DNA of 64,000 nucleotides, taken from NCBI RefSeq assembly GCF_000739595.1, contig NZ_BBJP01000014.1:1-64000 (forward strand), written 5' to 3'. Numbering within the stretch: the first letter of the stretch is position 1; each line of letters starts with the position of its first letter. A model generated the notes under the pieces. The model was not told where the DNA came from. It saw only the letters and a program-made list of their open reading frames with translations, and made no database searches. The stretch comes from Halorubrum halophilum. Lineage in GTDB: Archaea; Halobacteriota; Halobacteria; Halobacteriales; Haloferacaceae. A program made the position numbers and the translations under genes. This document shows, in pieces, positions 1 to 9,632 of the stretch.

Positions 1-1
1 A

Positions 2-764
2 GCCGTCTTCGGGATCGGCCCCGGCGACCCCTCGACGCTCCGGAACCTCGGGCTCGAAGACCAGCGCGGGCTCCGCCCCGTACTAGAGGCGTTCAAGACC
101 GCTCAGAAGCTCTGGGCCGGCGAGCGCGTCAACCACGAGGGGAGCTTCGACGCCGAGGGCGCCGGCCTCAACTACGAACCCCCGCAGGGCGCCGACATTC
201 CGGTTCACGTCGGCGGCGAGGGACCGCACATGTGTCGGATGGCGGCGAAGCACGCGGACGGCCTGCTGTATAACGGTTCGCATCCGAAGGATCTCGCGTG
301 GGCCCGCGAACAGGTCGACGACGGACTCGCGGATCGGCCCGAACACCGCGGCGACTTCGATCTGATCGCGTACGCCGCGGTGTCGGTCGCCGAGGACGAG
401 ACGGCCGCCCGCGAGGCCGCCCGCCCGCCGGTCGCGTTCATCCCCCGGGGGGCCCCCCCGCCCGCCGGTCGCGTTCATCGCCGGGGGCGCAGCGCCGCCG
501 GTCCTGGAGCGGCACGGGATCGACTCGGACGCGGCCAACGAGATCGGCGACCGCGTCTCGGCCGGCGAGTTCTCCGCGGCCTTCGAGCGCGTGACTCCCG
601 AGATGATCGACGCGTTCTGCATGGCGGGCACCCCCGAGACCGTCCGTGAACGCGCGGCCGCCGTCGCCGAACACGCCGACGGGCTGGTGGTCGGCTCGCC
701 GCTCGGCCCGGATCTGGAGGATGCGGTCGATCTCGCGGCCGAGGCCGTCGACGGAATATTTTAA
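2..764 (+). pseudogene. mer: 5,10-methylenetetrahydromethanopterin reductase-like LLM protein, 5' truncated by window and frameshifted
   Basis: The N-terminus lies outside the window. The visible part reads as a luciferase-like (F420/flavin TIM-barrel) reductase of the Mer family, with GEGPHMCRMAAKHADGLL and, near the end, AFCMAGTPETVRERA. In haloarchaea Mer homologues are thought to reduce methylene-folate C1 carriers. The frame runs through PPVAFI near 426-442, breaks, and resumes with the same PPVAFI at 462-479, ending in ELEDAVDLAAEAVDGIF-like sequence at TAA 762-764. A 22-base direct repeat (421-442 and 458-479), offset by 37 bases, causes the shift; deleting 37 bases restores one open frame. 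This may be a real inactivating duplication or an assembly error in a GC-rich run. Family call is good; the exact substrate is inferred. Confidence 0.8.
421..479 (+). repeat. 22-bp direct repeat causing the mer frameshift
   Basis: Bases 421-442 and 458-479 are identical and encode the same peptide PPVAFI in two frames. Between them is a run of C and G that matches nothing expected in the protein. The 37-base offset is not a multiple of three. Confidence 0.9.
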
Positions 765-826
765 ATAGTCGTCGCCGTTCCCGCGCCCCGAGAATTGGAA
801 ATCGCGCCTGATAACTCCGGGGTGAG

Positions 827-835
827 TTTCATAAG
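827..835 (+). promoter_or_regulatory. TATA-like box for the transducer gene
   Basis: TTTCATAAG lies 24-31 bases before the ATG at 858, the spacing expected for leaderless haloarchaeal transcripts, and supports that start over the upstream TTG. Confidence 0.5.
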
Positions 836-857
836 CCGCTTCCGTCGAGTTCTCCGC

Positions 858-2582
858 ATGTCGACGACACGACAGCGGCGCCCGGGTCTCCGCGGGCGGT
901 ACGAAGGCCTCCTGTGGGGAACGATGGACCGTCTCGGGATCACCGAATCGATAGAGCGGAAGGTCGTCACGGCCGTCGGGATCCAGTTTCTCGTCACCGT
1001 CGGGATCTTCCTGACGCAGTTCCTGGTCTCCGGAACGCTCTCCTACGTGATCTCAGGCGCCCTGTTTCTCGGCGCCGTCGTCGCGATCTACAACACCCTC
1101 CTCATCGTCCGCCGTGACTTCGTGGCGCCTCTCAAACAGTTGGAGACCGGCGCCGACGCGATCGCCGCGGGGGAGATCGATGCGGTCGGGTCGAAAGACG
1201 GCTCCGGCACCGCGCTGACCGGCAGCGACCAGCCCGACGAGATCGGGAGCCTCGTGAACTCGTTCGTCGAGGTCGAGCGCTATCTCGGGACCGTCTCCGC
1301 GCAGGCCGAGGCGCTCGCGGCTCAGGAGTTCGACGACCCCGCGCTCGACGAGGACGTGCCGGGCGCGTTCGGCGAGTCGCTCGACGAGATGGCCGCGAAT
1401 CTCGAAGCGTACACGACCGATCTCGAGTCTCTCGTCGACGCCTTCGGCGACGCGGCGGGACGCGCCCGAGACGGCGACCTGACCGCGACGATCGACGACG
1501 GCGCGCTGGCGGTAGACGGGGACCGGTACGCGGAACTCGTCGAGAACTACAACCGACTCGTGACCACGCTCGGCGGGACGGTCGGCGAGGTCGCGTCGTT
1601 CACGGGCGATGTCGCGGACGCGAGCGACGACGTGCGCGCGAGCATGGACGAGGTCGACGACGCCAGCGAGGAGGTCGCGCGCTCGGTCCAGGAGATAAGC
1701 GACGGCGCCGCCGAGCAGACCGAGGAACTGGAGTCGGTCTCCGGCGAGATGAGCACGCTCTCGGCGACCGTCGAGGAGATCGCGGCGTCGGCCGACGACG
1801 CGGCCGCGACCGCCCGGAGCGCGGCGGACCGAGGGCGGGCCGGCCGCGAGGAGGCGGCCGAGGCGATCGAGGAGCTGGAGGCCCTCGAAGCCAGTATCGC
1901 CGAGACGGCGACGGCGGTGGAGGACCTCGTCGACCGGATCGGCGAGATCGACGAGATCGCCTCCGTGATCGACGGGATCGCCGAGGAGACGAACCTGCTG
2001 GCGTTGAACGCCTCTATCGAGGCGGCGCGGGCAGACGGCTCCGGCGACGGGTTCGCGGTCGTCGCCGACGAGGTGAAGTCGCTCGCCGAGGAGACCCGCG
2101 AGGAGGCGGCCGCGATCTCCGGGCGCATCGACGAGGTGCAGGCGGCGTCCGCGGAGACCGCCGCGGACGTGGACGAGATGGAGTCGCAGGTGTCTGACGG
2201 CGTCGACACGATCGAGTCGACGCTCCGGGAGTTCGAAGAGGTCGTGGAGGACGTGACGACCGTCGACGAGACGGTCCAGGAGATAAGCGAGGCGACAGAC
2301 GACCAGGCGCGGACGACGCAGGAGGTCGTCGATATGGTCGACGGCATCGCCTCGGTCAGCCGGCAGACCGCGACCGAGGCGGAGACCGCCGCCGCCGCGG
2401 CCGAGGAACAGACGGCGACGGTCTCGGAGGTCACCCGGCGGGTCCACGCGCTCTCGGACCAGTCGGACGAGCTACTCGCGAGGCTCGACGAGTTCGACGT
2501 TCCCGACGGCGACACTGATCACGCGTCCGCGTCCGAGGCAGAGCGCCCCGGAGCGTCGATCGCAGGCGCGGACGACGACTGA
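858..2582 (+). CDS. Methyl-accepting chemotaxis transducer (two TM, no sensor ectodomain)
   Basis: 574-residue haloarchaeal transducer (Htr/MCP) that would signal to CheA/CheW. Two hydrophobic segments at about residues 37-56 and 61-83 are separated by only a few residues, so there is no extracellular ligand domain. A HAMP-like linker follows, then a long acidic coiled coil. The conserved hairpin tip is near residues 365-420 ([17 protein letters not shown] and [14 protein letters not shown]). Sensing is therefore likely cytoplasmic, membrane-based, or via a partner. No chemotaxis partner gene is nearby. I chose ATG 858 because a TATA-like box sits about 27 bases upstream; a longer form from TTG 795 is open but has no support. 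Confidence 0.93.
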   Translation: MSTTRQRRPGLRGRYEGLLWGTMDRLGITESIERKVVTAVGIQFLVTVGIFLTQFLVSGTLSYVISGALFLGAVVAIYNTLLIVRRDFVAPLKQLETGADAIAAGEIDAVGSKDGSGTALTGSDQPDEIGSLVNSFVEVERYLGTVSAQAEALAAQEFDDPALDEDVPGAFGESLDEMAANLEAYTTDLESLVDAFGDAAGRARDGDLTATIDDGALAVDGDRYAELVENYNRLVTTLGGTVGEVASFTGDVADASDDVRASMDEVDDASEEVARSVQEISDGAAEQTEELESVSGEMSTLSATVEEIAASADDAAATARSAADRGRAGREEAAEAIEELEALEASIAETATAVEDLVDRIGEIDEIASVIDGIAEETNLLALNASIEAARADGSGDGFAVVADEVKSLAEETREEAAAISGRIDEVQAASAETAADVDEMESQVSDGVDTIESTLREFEEVVEDVTTVDETVQEISEATDDQARTTQEVVDMVDGIASVSRQTATEAETAAAAAEEQTATVSEVTRRVHALSDQSDELLARLDEFDVPDGDTDHASASEAERPGASIAGADDD

Positions 2583-2606
2583 GCGAAGCGTTGAGGCCCT
2601 GAAGCG

Positions 2607-2843
2607 CTACTCCGCCGGACCGCGACCGCCGAGCGAGGGGAGCGTCACGCCGATCTCTTGGAGGAGGGCGCCGATCGTCGCGTAGCCGAACGCGGCCACC
2701 GAGGCGACGAGCAGGACCTGACCGACGACGACGAGGAGCGCCGACACCGGATCGCCCGCGCCGAGGATCAGGTCGTTCAGGAAGATGTCGACGAAGCGGC
2801 CGACGTCGCCGACGAGCCGGGAGACGAAGTCGATGAGTGCCAT
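2607..2843 (-). CDS. Small haloarchaeal membrane protein
   Basis: 78 residues starting MALIDFVSRLVGDVG, with one clear hydrophobic stretch (residues about 37-62, SALLVVVGQVLLVASVAAFGY) and a preceding amphipathic helix. Function is not recognised. It ends about 25 bases from the transducer stop on the opposite strand (convergent) and is divergent from the M50 protease gene. A second ATG at 2846 would add one Met. Coding potential is supported by hydrophobic patterning and GC3 bias; no family is claimed. Confidence 0.65.
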   Translation of the reverse strand: MALIDFVSRLVGDVGRFVDIFLNDLILGAGDPVSALLVVVGQVLLVASVAAFGYATIGALLQEIGVTLPSLGGRGPAE

Positions 2844-2980
2844 CATGGAACGTAGTTGGACCAGGGGGTACTTGGATGTTGAGTTCGCGGCTTTCTCTCG
2901 GGACCGATCAGGGAGCACGATTGGCGGCCGGGTTTCGACAACCGAACGGCTTACACCCAGCCGACACGGACCTGTCCGTC

Positions 2981-4852
2981 ATGAACGCCCTGACGGAGCT
3001 GTTCGCCGCGAACACGTTGCTGTGGGTCCTCACGGGGGTCCTCGCGTACTCCGCGGCCGCGATGTGGCTTCGGGACCGGGGGGTCCTCCCCGAGTCCGTC
3101 CGCGTCTCGGGACCGGTACTGACCCTCAGAACCCTCCGCGGCCGGGTCTTCCTCAATCGGCTCGCCGCGCCGAAGCGGCTCTGGCGGGCCGTCGCGAACC
3201 TCGGGCTCGGCGGCGCCTTGGTCGCGATGGTGGGATCGTTCGTCCTCATCCTCTCGTCGGCGCTGTCCGCGCTCCGGACGGCCCAGCCCTCCGCGATCCA
3301 ACAGCCGCAGAACTTCCTGATCATCCCCGGCGTGAACGACTTCCTCCCCCTCTCGGTCGCGCCCGAGATCGTCGCCGGACTCGCGGTCGCGATGGTCGTT
3401 CACGAGGGCGCGCACGGCCTGCTGTGCCGCGTCGAGGGGATCGACATCGAGTCGATGGGGCTCGTCTTCTTCACGTTCCTCCCGATCGGCGCCTTCGTCG
3501 AACCGAACGAGGAGGCGACCCAGGAGGCCTCCCGGGGCGCCCGCGCCCGGATGTTTGCCGCCGGCGTCACCGCGAACACGGTCCTCACGGTGCTCGTCTT
3601 CGCGCTGCTGTTCGGCCCCGTCGTCGGCGCCATCGCGCCGGCACCCGGCTACGCCGTCGGCGAGGTGACTCCCGAGTCGCCGGCCGCGGGGGCCGGCATC
3701 GCCGGAGGCGACCGGCTGGTCGCGGTCGACGGCGCGCCCGTCGACACCGCCGCGGAGTTCGAGACCGCCCTCGCGGACGCCGGCGAGACGGTGAGCGTCA
3801 CGGCCGACGACGGCGACGCGGAGCGGACCGTCGAGGTGGAGCGCGAGCTCCAGGTGATCGGCTCGGCCGGCGGGAACCCGCTCGGCGTGACCGTCGAGGC
3901 GGAGCCGGTGGCGATCGCCTCGGTCAACGGCGAGTCCGTGGCGACCGAGGGGCAGTTCCTCGACGCCGTCGGGAACGCCGAGCGCGCGACGGTGACCGTC
4001 GACGCCGACGGCGCGGCCAACGCCACGGTCGAGTCCGAGACCGCCGAGATCCCGATCGGCGCGTACGCGCTCGGCGTGCAGGAGGACGGCCCCCTCCACG
4101 CGGCGGGCGCGCCCCTCGGCGAGCCCCTGACGATCGTCTCGATCGACGGCGAGCGCGTCCGGAACAACGACGAGCTCTCCGCGGTGCTCGGCGAGCGCGA
4201 GCCGGGAGAGACGGTCGAGGTCGTCGCGTACGGCCCCGACGACGAGCGCGTGCCCTACGACACGGAGCTCGATCCCCATCCGAACCGCGACGGCGGGTTC
4301 GTCGGGGTGAGCGTCTTCCCCGGCTCCAGCGGGCTCGCGCTCGACGACTTCGGCGTCTCGGAGTACCCGGCGGGCGCCTACCTCGAACTGCTCGGCGGCG
4401 ACGGCGGGGAGGGCGCGACCGACGGGCTCGCGCTCGGCGGGCTCACGGACTCCCCGCTCGGGCTCGTGTTCGCCTCGCTCATCCTCCCGCTCGGCAGCCT
4501 GTTCGGACTCCCGTTCAACTTCGCGGGATTCACCGGCGAGATGACCAACTTCTTCGTGGTCGAGGGGTCGCTCGCCGCGCTCGGCGGCGGGACGTTCCTG
4601 CTCGCGAATCTCCTCTTCTGGACCGGGTGGATCAACATCCAGCTCGCGCTGTTCAACTGCCTGCCGGCGTTCCCGCTCGACGGCGGCCGAATCCTCCGGA
4701 TGGTCGCCGAGGCGGTGGTGAGCCGGACACCCATCTCCGACCGCCACGCCGCGGTCCGCACGATCACGGTCTCGTCCGGGCTCGTCATGCTCGCCGGGCT
4801 GATCATGATGATCTTCGGTAATCAGATCCTCATGGCGCTCGGGCTGTTGTAG
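2981..4852 (+). CDS. M50-family (site-2 protease-like) membrane metalloprotease with PDZ domains
   Basis: 623 residues. Zinc-protease signature HEGAH at about residues 140-144 in VAMVVHEGAHGLL, and the second metal-ligand motif LDGG near residue 564 in NCLPAFPLDGGRILRM, define an intramembrane-cleaving S2P/M50 enzyme. Hydrophobic segments flank both. Between them are two PDZ-like regions (about 226-270 with GAGIAGGDRLVAVDG, and 375-435 with IVSIDGERVRNN) that probably gate substrate access on the outer face. Such proteases release membrane-bound regulators or clear signal peptides; the substrate here is unknown. ATG 2981 precedes the first TM; the upstream open frame overlaps the divergent small gene and is unlikely to be translated. 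Confidence 0.92.
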   Translation: MNALTELFAANTLLWVLTGVLAYSAAAMWLRDRGVLPESVRVSGPVLTLRTLRGRVFLNRLAAPKRLWRAVANLGLGGALVAMVGSFVLILSSALSALRTAQPSAIQQPQNFLIIPGVNDFLPLSVAPEIVAGLAVAMVVHEGAHGLLCRVEGIDIESMGLVFFTFLPIGAFVEPNEEATQEASRGARARMFAAGVTANTVLTVLVFALLFGPVVGAIAPAPGYAVGEVTPESPAAGAGIAGGDRLVAVDGAPVDTAAEFETALADAGETVSVTADDGDAERTVEVERELQVIGSAGGNPLGVTVEAEPVAIASVNGESVATEGQFLDAVGNAERATVTVDADGAANATVESETAEIPIGAYALGVQEDGPLHAAGAPLGEPLTIVSIDGERVRNNDELSAVLGEREPGETVEVVAYGPDDERVPYDTELDPHPNRDGGFVGVSVFPGSSGLALDDFGVSEYPAGAYLELLGGDGGEGATDGLALGGLTDSPLGLVFASLILPLGSLFGLPFNFAGFTGEMTNFFVVEGSLAALGGGTFLLANLLFWTGWINIQLALFNCLPAFPLDGGRILRMVAEAVVSRTPISDRHAAVRTITVSSGLVMLAGLIMMIFGNQILMALGLL

Positions 4853-4932
4853 TCCCGAACCGCGGGGCGAGCGGACCCCGCGACGTTCGCCGAATGGGAA
4901 ACGGGTTTCTCCGCGGGGCGAAACGGGTACCC

Positions 4933-6225
4933 ATGAGCCACTCACGCACCGTCGAGATCGAGGGCCACATCATCGACAGCGGGACGATGCAGCGCTGTTT
5001 CGGCGCGGTGATGGACCTCGGCGGCTCCTTCGACGTCGAGCAGTTCGACGTGGGGACCCACGAGGAGGCGGAGTCGTACTGCCGGATGGCGGTCTCGGCT
5101 GACGACCCGGAGACCCTCCAAGCGATCCTCCACGAGCTCCACCAGAACGGCGCGGTACTCGAAGACCCGACGGACGTGGAGCTCGTGGCGGCGCCCGCGG
5201 ACAAGGTCGTCCCGCCGGATTTCTACTCTACCACGAACCACCCGACGGAGGTGCTGTACGACGGCGAGTGGATCGAGGTCGAGCGGATCGAGATGGACTG
5301 CGCGCTGATCGTAGATCCCGAGGGACCGGACGGGACCCCCCGAGCGTACACGAAGGTGCTCAACGCGGTCGAGGAGGGCGACCTCGTCGCCACCGACCAG
5401 TCCGGGATCCGCGTGAAGCCTCCCGAACGCCCGCGACACGGCGGCGGCGCGTTCGGCTTCATGCAGGGCGGCGTCTCCTCCGAGCGCCCCTCGGAGTCGA
5501 CGATCCGGGAGGTCGCCGAGGAGCTCCGCGAGGTGGCCGAAGACGGCGGGAACGTGATGGTCGTCGCCGGCCCCGCCGTGATCCACTCGGGGGCGGGCGA
5601 CGCGCTCGCGGAGCTGGTCGAGGCGGGCTACGTCGACTCCCTGTCGGCAGGCAACGGCTTCGCCACCCACGACCTGGAGCGCTCGCTGTACGGCACCTCG
5701 CTCGGGATGGACGTGGAGACGCTCGAACACCCGCGGAAGGGCCACAAACACCACATCTGGACCATCTCGGAGATCATCCGGGCGGGCGGGATCGAGGCCG
5801 CCGTCGAGGACGGGATCGTCACGGAGGGCGTGATGTACCAGTGCGTGCGAAACGACGTGGACACCGTGCTCGCGGGCTCGATCCGCGACGACGGACCGCT
5901 CCCGGACACGATCACCGACGCGGTCGAGGCGCAGGACGCCATCCGCGAGCAGGCCCACGACGCCGACATCGTGTTGATGCTCGCCACCCTGCTCCACTCG
6001 GTCGCGGTGGGGAACTGCCTCCCGTCGACGACCAAGACCGTCTGCGTCGACATCAACCCCGCCACCGTCACCCAACTGCTCGACCGCGGCTCGGCGCAGG
6101 CGGTCGGGATGGTCACCGACATCGGGACGTTCGTCCCCACGCTCGCGGAGTTCGTGCTGGAAGGAGAGGAGGAGAATCTCGCCGCCGACGCGGACGACAC
6201 GCACTCGCACGCCCACGGGGAATGA
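4933..6225 (+). CDS. Archaeal-type ornithine cyclodeaminase (LOR/SDH-domain, TIGR00300 family)
   Basis: 430 residues matching the archaeal family whose Methanococcus member was shown to convert ornithine to proline plus ammonia, and which resembles the C-terminal part of cyanobacterial ArgZ/AgrE. The N-terminal LOR/SDH bifunctional-domain region (SRTVEIEGHIIDSGTMQR) is followed by a Rossmann-like half with HPRKGHKHHIWTISEIIRAG and KTVCVDINPATVTQL. A His-rich tail (HSHAHGE) ends the protein. It overlaps the next gene by the ATGA junction, implying translational coupling. The methionine at 4894 is in frame but the sequence conserved in the family starts at MSHSRTVEIEG. Confidence 0.85.
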   Translation: MSHSRTVEIEGHIIDSGTMQRCFGAVMDLGGSFDVEQFDVGTHEEAESYCRMAVSADDPETLQAILHELHQNGAVLEDPTDVELVAAPADKVVPPDFYSTTNHPTEVLYDGEWIEVERIEMDCALIVDPEGPDGTPRAYTKVLNAVEEGDLVATDQSGIRVKPPERPRHGGGAFGFMQGGVSSERPSESTIREVAEELREVAEDGGNVMVVAGPAVIHSGAGDALAELVEAGYVDSLSAGNGFATHDLERSLYGTSLGMDVETLEHPRKGHKHHIWTISEIIRAGGIEAAVEDGIVTEGVMYQCVRNDVDTVLAGSIRDDGPLPDTITDAVEAQDAIREQAHDADIVLMLATLLHSVAVGNCLPSTTKTVCVDINPATVTQLLDRGSAQAVGMVTDIGTFVPTLAEFVLEGEEENLAADADDTHSHAHGE

Positions 6226-6761
6226 CCGACGTTCGCCCGTACGACTCCGAGACCGATGTCGACGCGTTATACGGGCTGAAGATCGCCTTCGAGCGCGGGC
6301 TCGGCGCGTCGACCGGCGGCGAGGGGAAGGCGGCCGCCTACGAGGGGAAGCTCACCGACGAGTACCGCGAGCGCTGGCTCGCGTGGGTGGACCGCTGCGT
6401 CGACGACGACGAGCGGTGCGTGACTGTCGCGGTCGAGGAGGGCGGCGAAGGACCCGGCGACCGCGACGGCGACACCGACGGCCCGACCCTCGTCGGCTAC
6501 GTCTTCGTCCTCCCCGAGCGCCTCGCGATGATCTGGGACGCCGCCGTGATCAACGAGATATACGTCGATCCGGAGCATCGCGGGACCGGCGTCGCAGACG
6601 AGTTGATGGACGCCGCGGTCGCGCTCGCCGGAGATCAGGACCTCCCGATCGACCGGGTCGTGCTCGACGTGGACCCTGCGAACGAGCGCGCGAAGGCCTT
6701 CTACGACCGACACGCCTTCGAGTCGTGGGGCGAGATGGTGGCGCGACCGCTCGACGGCTGA
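6222..6761 (+). CDS. GNAT-family N-acetyltransferase
   Basis: 179 residues with the GNAT acetyl-CoA loop region INEIYVDPEHRGTGVADELMD (R-G-T-G-V being the Q/R-x-x-G-x-G/A variant) and the C-terminal VLDVDPANERAKAFYDRHAF typical of the fold. It starts inside the stop codon of the ornithine cyclodeaminase gene (ATGA overlap), so the two are probably cotranscribed. An acidic insertion (about residues 73-88, rich in G, D and E) fits haloadaptation. The acceptor is unknown; an amino-acid or amine linked to ornithine/proline metabolism is only an inference from the overlap. Confidence 0.88.
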   Translation: MTDVRPYDSETDVDALYGLKIAFERGLGASTGGEGKAAAYEGKLTDEYRERWLAWVDRCVDDDERCVTVAVEEGGEGPGDRDGDTDGPTLVGYVFVLPERLAMIWDAAVINEIYVDPEHRGTGVADELMDAAVALAGDQDLPIDRVVLDVDPANERAKAFYDRHAFESWGEMVARPLDG

Positions 6762-6784
6762 CCCTCGGGAGGGCGGGCTCGCGC

Positions 6785-8245
6785 CTACTCGGGCTCGTTG
6801 TACGCCTGCCGCCACAGCAGCCGCACCGACCAGACGACGAACGGCAGCAGGAAGATGACCCGTACGGTGGTCCCCGAGTCGCCCCACGGCCCGGCGATCA
6901 ACGCGATCGTGCCGGCTGCGAGCGCGAGCCCGAACCCGACCGCGCCCGCGGCGATCCGCCGGTCCATCGGCGGCAGATGGGTCGTTCGAATCGGGAGGTC
7001 GAACGCCGAGACGAGCGCCTCGCCGTCGGCGACCGGGCCGACGAACCGCTCCGCCTCGTCCTCGCCGACGCCGGCGGTCAGCTCCACGGTTCGCGCGTCG
7101 AACACGCGGTCCGGGAGCCGAGTGTGAACCACGCTCACCCCCCGGATCCGATCGACGGAGACGGCCCACTGCGGTTCGTCGAGCCACGCGTCGTACGCGA
7201 CCAACCGGTCGGCGTACCGCCGGTACTCGATCGGCGCGTAGGTGAGCGCGAACCCGGCGGCGTTCACGGCGATCGCGCCGAGGTACAGCGCGAAGAGGCC
7301 GACCGCGGACCAGCGGACGGCGGCACCGGAGGGGTCCCCGCCGACGAACAGCCCGAAAGCGGCGATCCACGCGACAAAGAAGCCGGTCGCGTAGATCGGG
7401 GCGACGCCGACGAGCGTCTTCAGAACGCCGGTGGCGGCGGCGGTCCGGCGGTGAACCGGGATCCGGGCGTCCGGTTCGGCGTCGGGGACCGCGATCGGTT
7501 CCGGATCGTCGGGCGACTCGGACGGGCCGGCGAGCCAGTCGGTGAGCCGACCGCCGGCGGACCCGTCGTCGCCGTGAGCCGCCCGGAACGCCGACCACTC
7601 GACGACGAGCTTGACCGCGACGAAGGCGGCGAGCACGGCGACCCCGCCGCCCGCGGCGTGGAGCGGCGGGAGCCCGAACAGGGCGAACAGCAGGAAGGCC
7701 GCCCGCCTCGTCGGAGTCTCCACGACCGCGTACGGGGAGGTCTCCGCGTACCGCCGCCGGCCGAAGTAGTCGCGGGCGACCTCGACCGCTTGCCCCGCGA
7801 GGAGCGCGAGCGCCGACGCGAGGACGGTCGGACGAGAGAGCAGGGCGGGCACGTCGAACGCCTGCGAGAACGTGACGCCGACGAACAGCGCGATCCACGC
7901 GGTCGCGCCGCAGACGGCCGCCGCGAACGGGAGGTTTCGGGGGTAGACCGGGGGAAGCCACGAGACCGGGCGGAACGCGCCGCGTTTGCTCGCCAGCGGC
8001 GTCTCCCTGATCCCGATGACGCCCGACTCGCGGTCCTCGGTGGGCGGTCGGGCCGCGAACAGCGCCTTCGCGCCCGCCAGCGGGATCGACAGCACGACCT
8101 CGATCGCGTACACCGCGGCCAGCGTCGCGGGGTCCCAGCCGAGGCGGAGCACGCCGACGAGCGGGAGCAGGTTGGCGAGCAGAACGGGGAGGAACGCAGC
8201 GGCTCCGGAGGCGGTCCGGCGGCCGCGGTGAGCGATGGAGGGCAT
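6785..8245 (-). CDS. Polytopic haloarchaeal membrane protein (DUF6498-like)
   Basis: 486 residues. The N-terminal part (residues about 10-260) has several TM segments, including LPVLLANLLPLVGVLRLGW and WIALFVGVTFSQAF. A middle cytoplasmic linker and a second TM group follow. Two more TM segments occur near the C-terminus (RIAAGAVGFGLALAAGTIALI, VRVIFLLPFVVWSVRLLWRQ). The N-terminal half resembles the DUF6498 family common in haloarchaea; no function is known. The start at 8245 is supported by a TATA-like TTATCAC about 30 bases upstream on the minus strand. It is divergent from the SdpI-like gene. Confidence 0.8.
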   Translation of the reverse strand: MPSIAHRGRRTASGAAAFLPVLLANLLPLVGVLRLGWDPATLAAVYAIEVVLSIPLAGAKALFAARPPTEDRESGVIGIRETPLASKRGAFRPVSWLPPVYPRNLPFAAAVCGATAWIALFVGVTFSQAFDVPALLSRPTVLASALALLAGQAVEVARDYFGRRRYAETSPYAVVETPTRRAAFLLFALFGLPPLHAAGGGVAVLAAFVAVKLVVEWSAFRAAHGDDGSAGGRLTDWLAGPSESPDDPEPIAVPDAEPDARIPVHRRTAAATGVLKTLVGVAPIYATGFFVAWIAAFGLFVGGDPSGAAVRWSAVGLFALYLGAIAVNAAGFALTYAPIEYRRYADRLVAYDAWLDEPQWAVSVDRIRGVSVVHTRLPDRVFDARTVELTAGVGEDEAERFVGPVADGEALVSAFDLPIRTTHLPPMDRRIAAGAVGFGLALAAGTIALIAGPWGDSGTTVRVIFLLPFVVWSVRLLWRQAYNEPE

Positions 8246-8346
8246 CCGTCGTCGTTTCCGAAACGATCGGCCGGAGTGATAAGCACCGGTGAATACGGCC
8301 CGAGTCGTGGACACGTTCTTAGGCGCGCTCCGCGTGAGGAGGCGGT

Positions 8347-9024
8347 ATGAGAAGCGTACATCGGCTCGCCGTGGCGGCGGGCCTCGTGGCGATCGCGGCC
8401 GCGCTGAGCGCGGTCGCGGCGCCCTCGCTCCCTGAGCGCGTGGTGACGAACTGGGACGCCGCGGGGCGGCCGGCCGGGACTCTCTCGCGGACCGCGGCCG
8501 TCTGGCTACCTCCCGCGCTGATGGCCGGACTGGTCCTGCTTCTGGCCGCGCTTCCACGGGTCGATCCGCTCCGCGAGAACGTCGCGGCGTTTCGCCCGAC
8601 CTACGACTGGTTCGTCGTCGTCCTGACGGCGTTCCTGTTCGTCGTCCACGCCGGAATTCTCGCCTTCAACCTCGGCTACGAGTTCCCGTTCACGTCGCTT
8701 CTCGTGGCCGCCGTCTCGCTGCTCGTCTACTACGTCGGCGCCGTGCTCCCGCGGACCGAGCGCAACTGGTTCATGGGGATCCGCACGCCGTGGACGCTCA
8801 GCAGCGACGCGGTCTGGGACCGGACCCACCGGCTCGGCGGGCGGCTGTTCAAGCTCGCGGCGGTCGTCGGCGTCGCGGGGCTCGCGTTCGGCGAGTACGC
8901 GGTGTACCTCCTCGTCGTATCGGTGGTGACGGTCGCGTTGGTCACCGCGGCGTACTCGTACGTCCTGTACGCTCGGCTGGAGCAAGACGGCGACGGCTCG
9001 GTCGGGCCGGGGTCGGAGTCATAG
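8347..9024 (+). CDS. SdpI/DUF1648-like membrane protein
   Basis: 225 residues with about six TM segments. The N-terminal LPERVVTNWDAAGRPAG matches the DUF1648 motif (hydrophobic helix, then 'P..W...G.P.G'), and the central YYVGAVLPRTERNWFMGIRTPWTLSS followed by VWDRTHRLGGRLF is the hallmark of the SdpI family. In Bacillus SdpI gives immunity to a secreted toxin and senses it; archaeal members are uncharacterised. A Shine-Dalgarno-like GAGGAGG at 8336-8342 precedes the ATG at the usual distance, less common in this window, and a TTCTTAGG box lies further upstream. Confidence 0.85.
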   Translation: MRSVHRLAVAAGLVAIAAALSAVAAPSLPERVVTNWDAAGRPAGTLSRTAAVWLPPALMAGLVLLLAALPRVDPLRENVAAFRPTYDWFVVVLTAFLFVVHAGILAFNLGYEFPFTSLLVAAVSLLVYYVGAVLPRTERNWFMGIRTPWTLSSDAVWDRTHRLGGRLFKLAAVVGVAGLAFGEYAVYLLVVSVVTVALVTAAYSYVLYARLEQDGDGSVGPGSES

Positions 9025-9090
9025 CGTCCCGCCTTCAGGGGGCGAGAACGCCGGACAGGAGTTATGTGGGTGCCCGTGCCATCTCCGGGT

Positions 9091-9516
9091 ATGAGCTATC
9101 TCGTTGCGACCGACGGATCGACGGAGAGCGACGAAGCGGTCCGGTACGCCGCGCGACAGGCGGTCGCGTTCTACGAGACGCTGGAGATCGCCCACGTGCT
9201 GACGCCGGACTCGGAACTGGTCGACGGGACGATCATCCTCCCGGGCGAGGAGGCCGCAGTCGAGGCGGGCCAGGGCGTCTTGGAGAACGCTCGCACCGTC
9301 GCCGAGGAGGCGGTCGGCGACGAGCCGATCGACGTGGAGACCCAGCTCCTCACCGGTCGTCCCGCCGACGCGCTCACGGACTACGCGGCCGATCAGGCCG
9401 TCGACGCCATCTACGTCGGCCACCGGGGGCTCTCGGAGGAGCGCGAGCAGGTCGTCGGCAGCGTCGCGAAGAGCGTGGTCGACAAGGCGGATGTGCCGGT
9501 CACCGTGATCCGGTAG
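9091..9516 (+). CDS. Universal stress protein (UspA family)
   Basis: 141 residues, single Usp domain: MSYLVATDGSTESDEAV at the start, nucleotide-loop region YVGHRGLSEEREQVVGSVAKSVV (G-x2-G-x9-G-S type) and terminal ADVPVTVIR. Members with this loop bind ATP. A TATA-like AGTTATGT (9059-9066) lies about 27 bases upstream; the same GAGTTATGTG string precedes the UspA at 59221. Standalone gene. Confidence 0.93.
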   Translation: MSYLVATDGSTESDEAVRYAARQAVAFYETLEIAHVLTPDSELVDGTIILPGEEAAVEAGQGVLENARTVAEEAVGDEPIDVETQLLTGRPADALTDYAADQAVDAIYVGHRGLSEEREQVVGSVAKSVVDKADVPVTVIR

Positions 9517-9632
9517 CGCGCTCGACTCCGGCGCGATCGATCCCGGCGTGTCCGATTTCGGCGCGTCCGAGACGACGGCAAGGACCACCATTACCGGGGG
9601 TTCAAAACCGGTCGGGGGTGTAACACGACGTG

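Noticed and set aside
795-857. TTG start extending the chemotaxis transducer by 21 residues
   Set aside because: A TATA-like box lies within the extension and the ATG at 858 has leaderless spacing.
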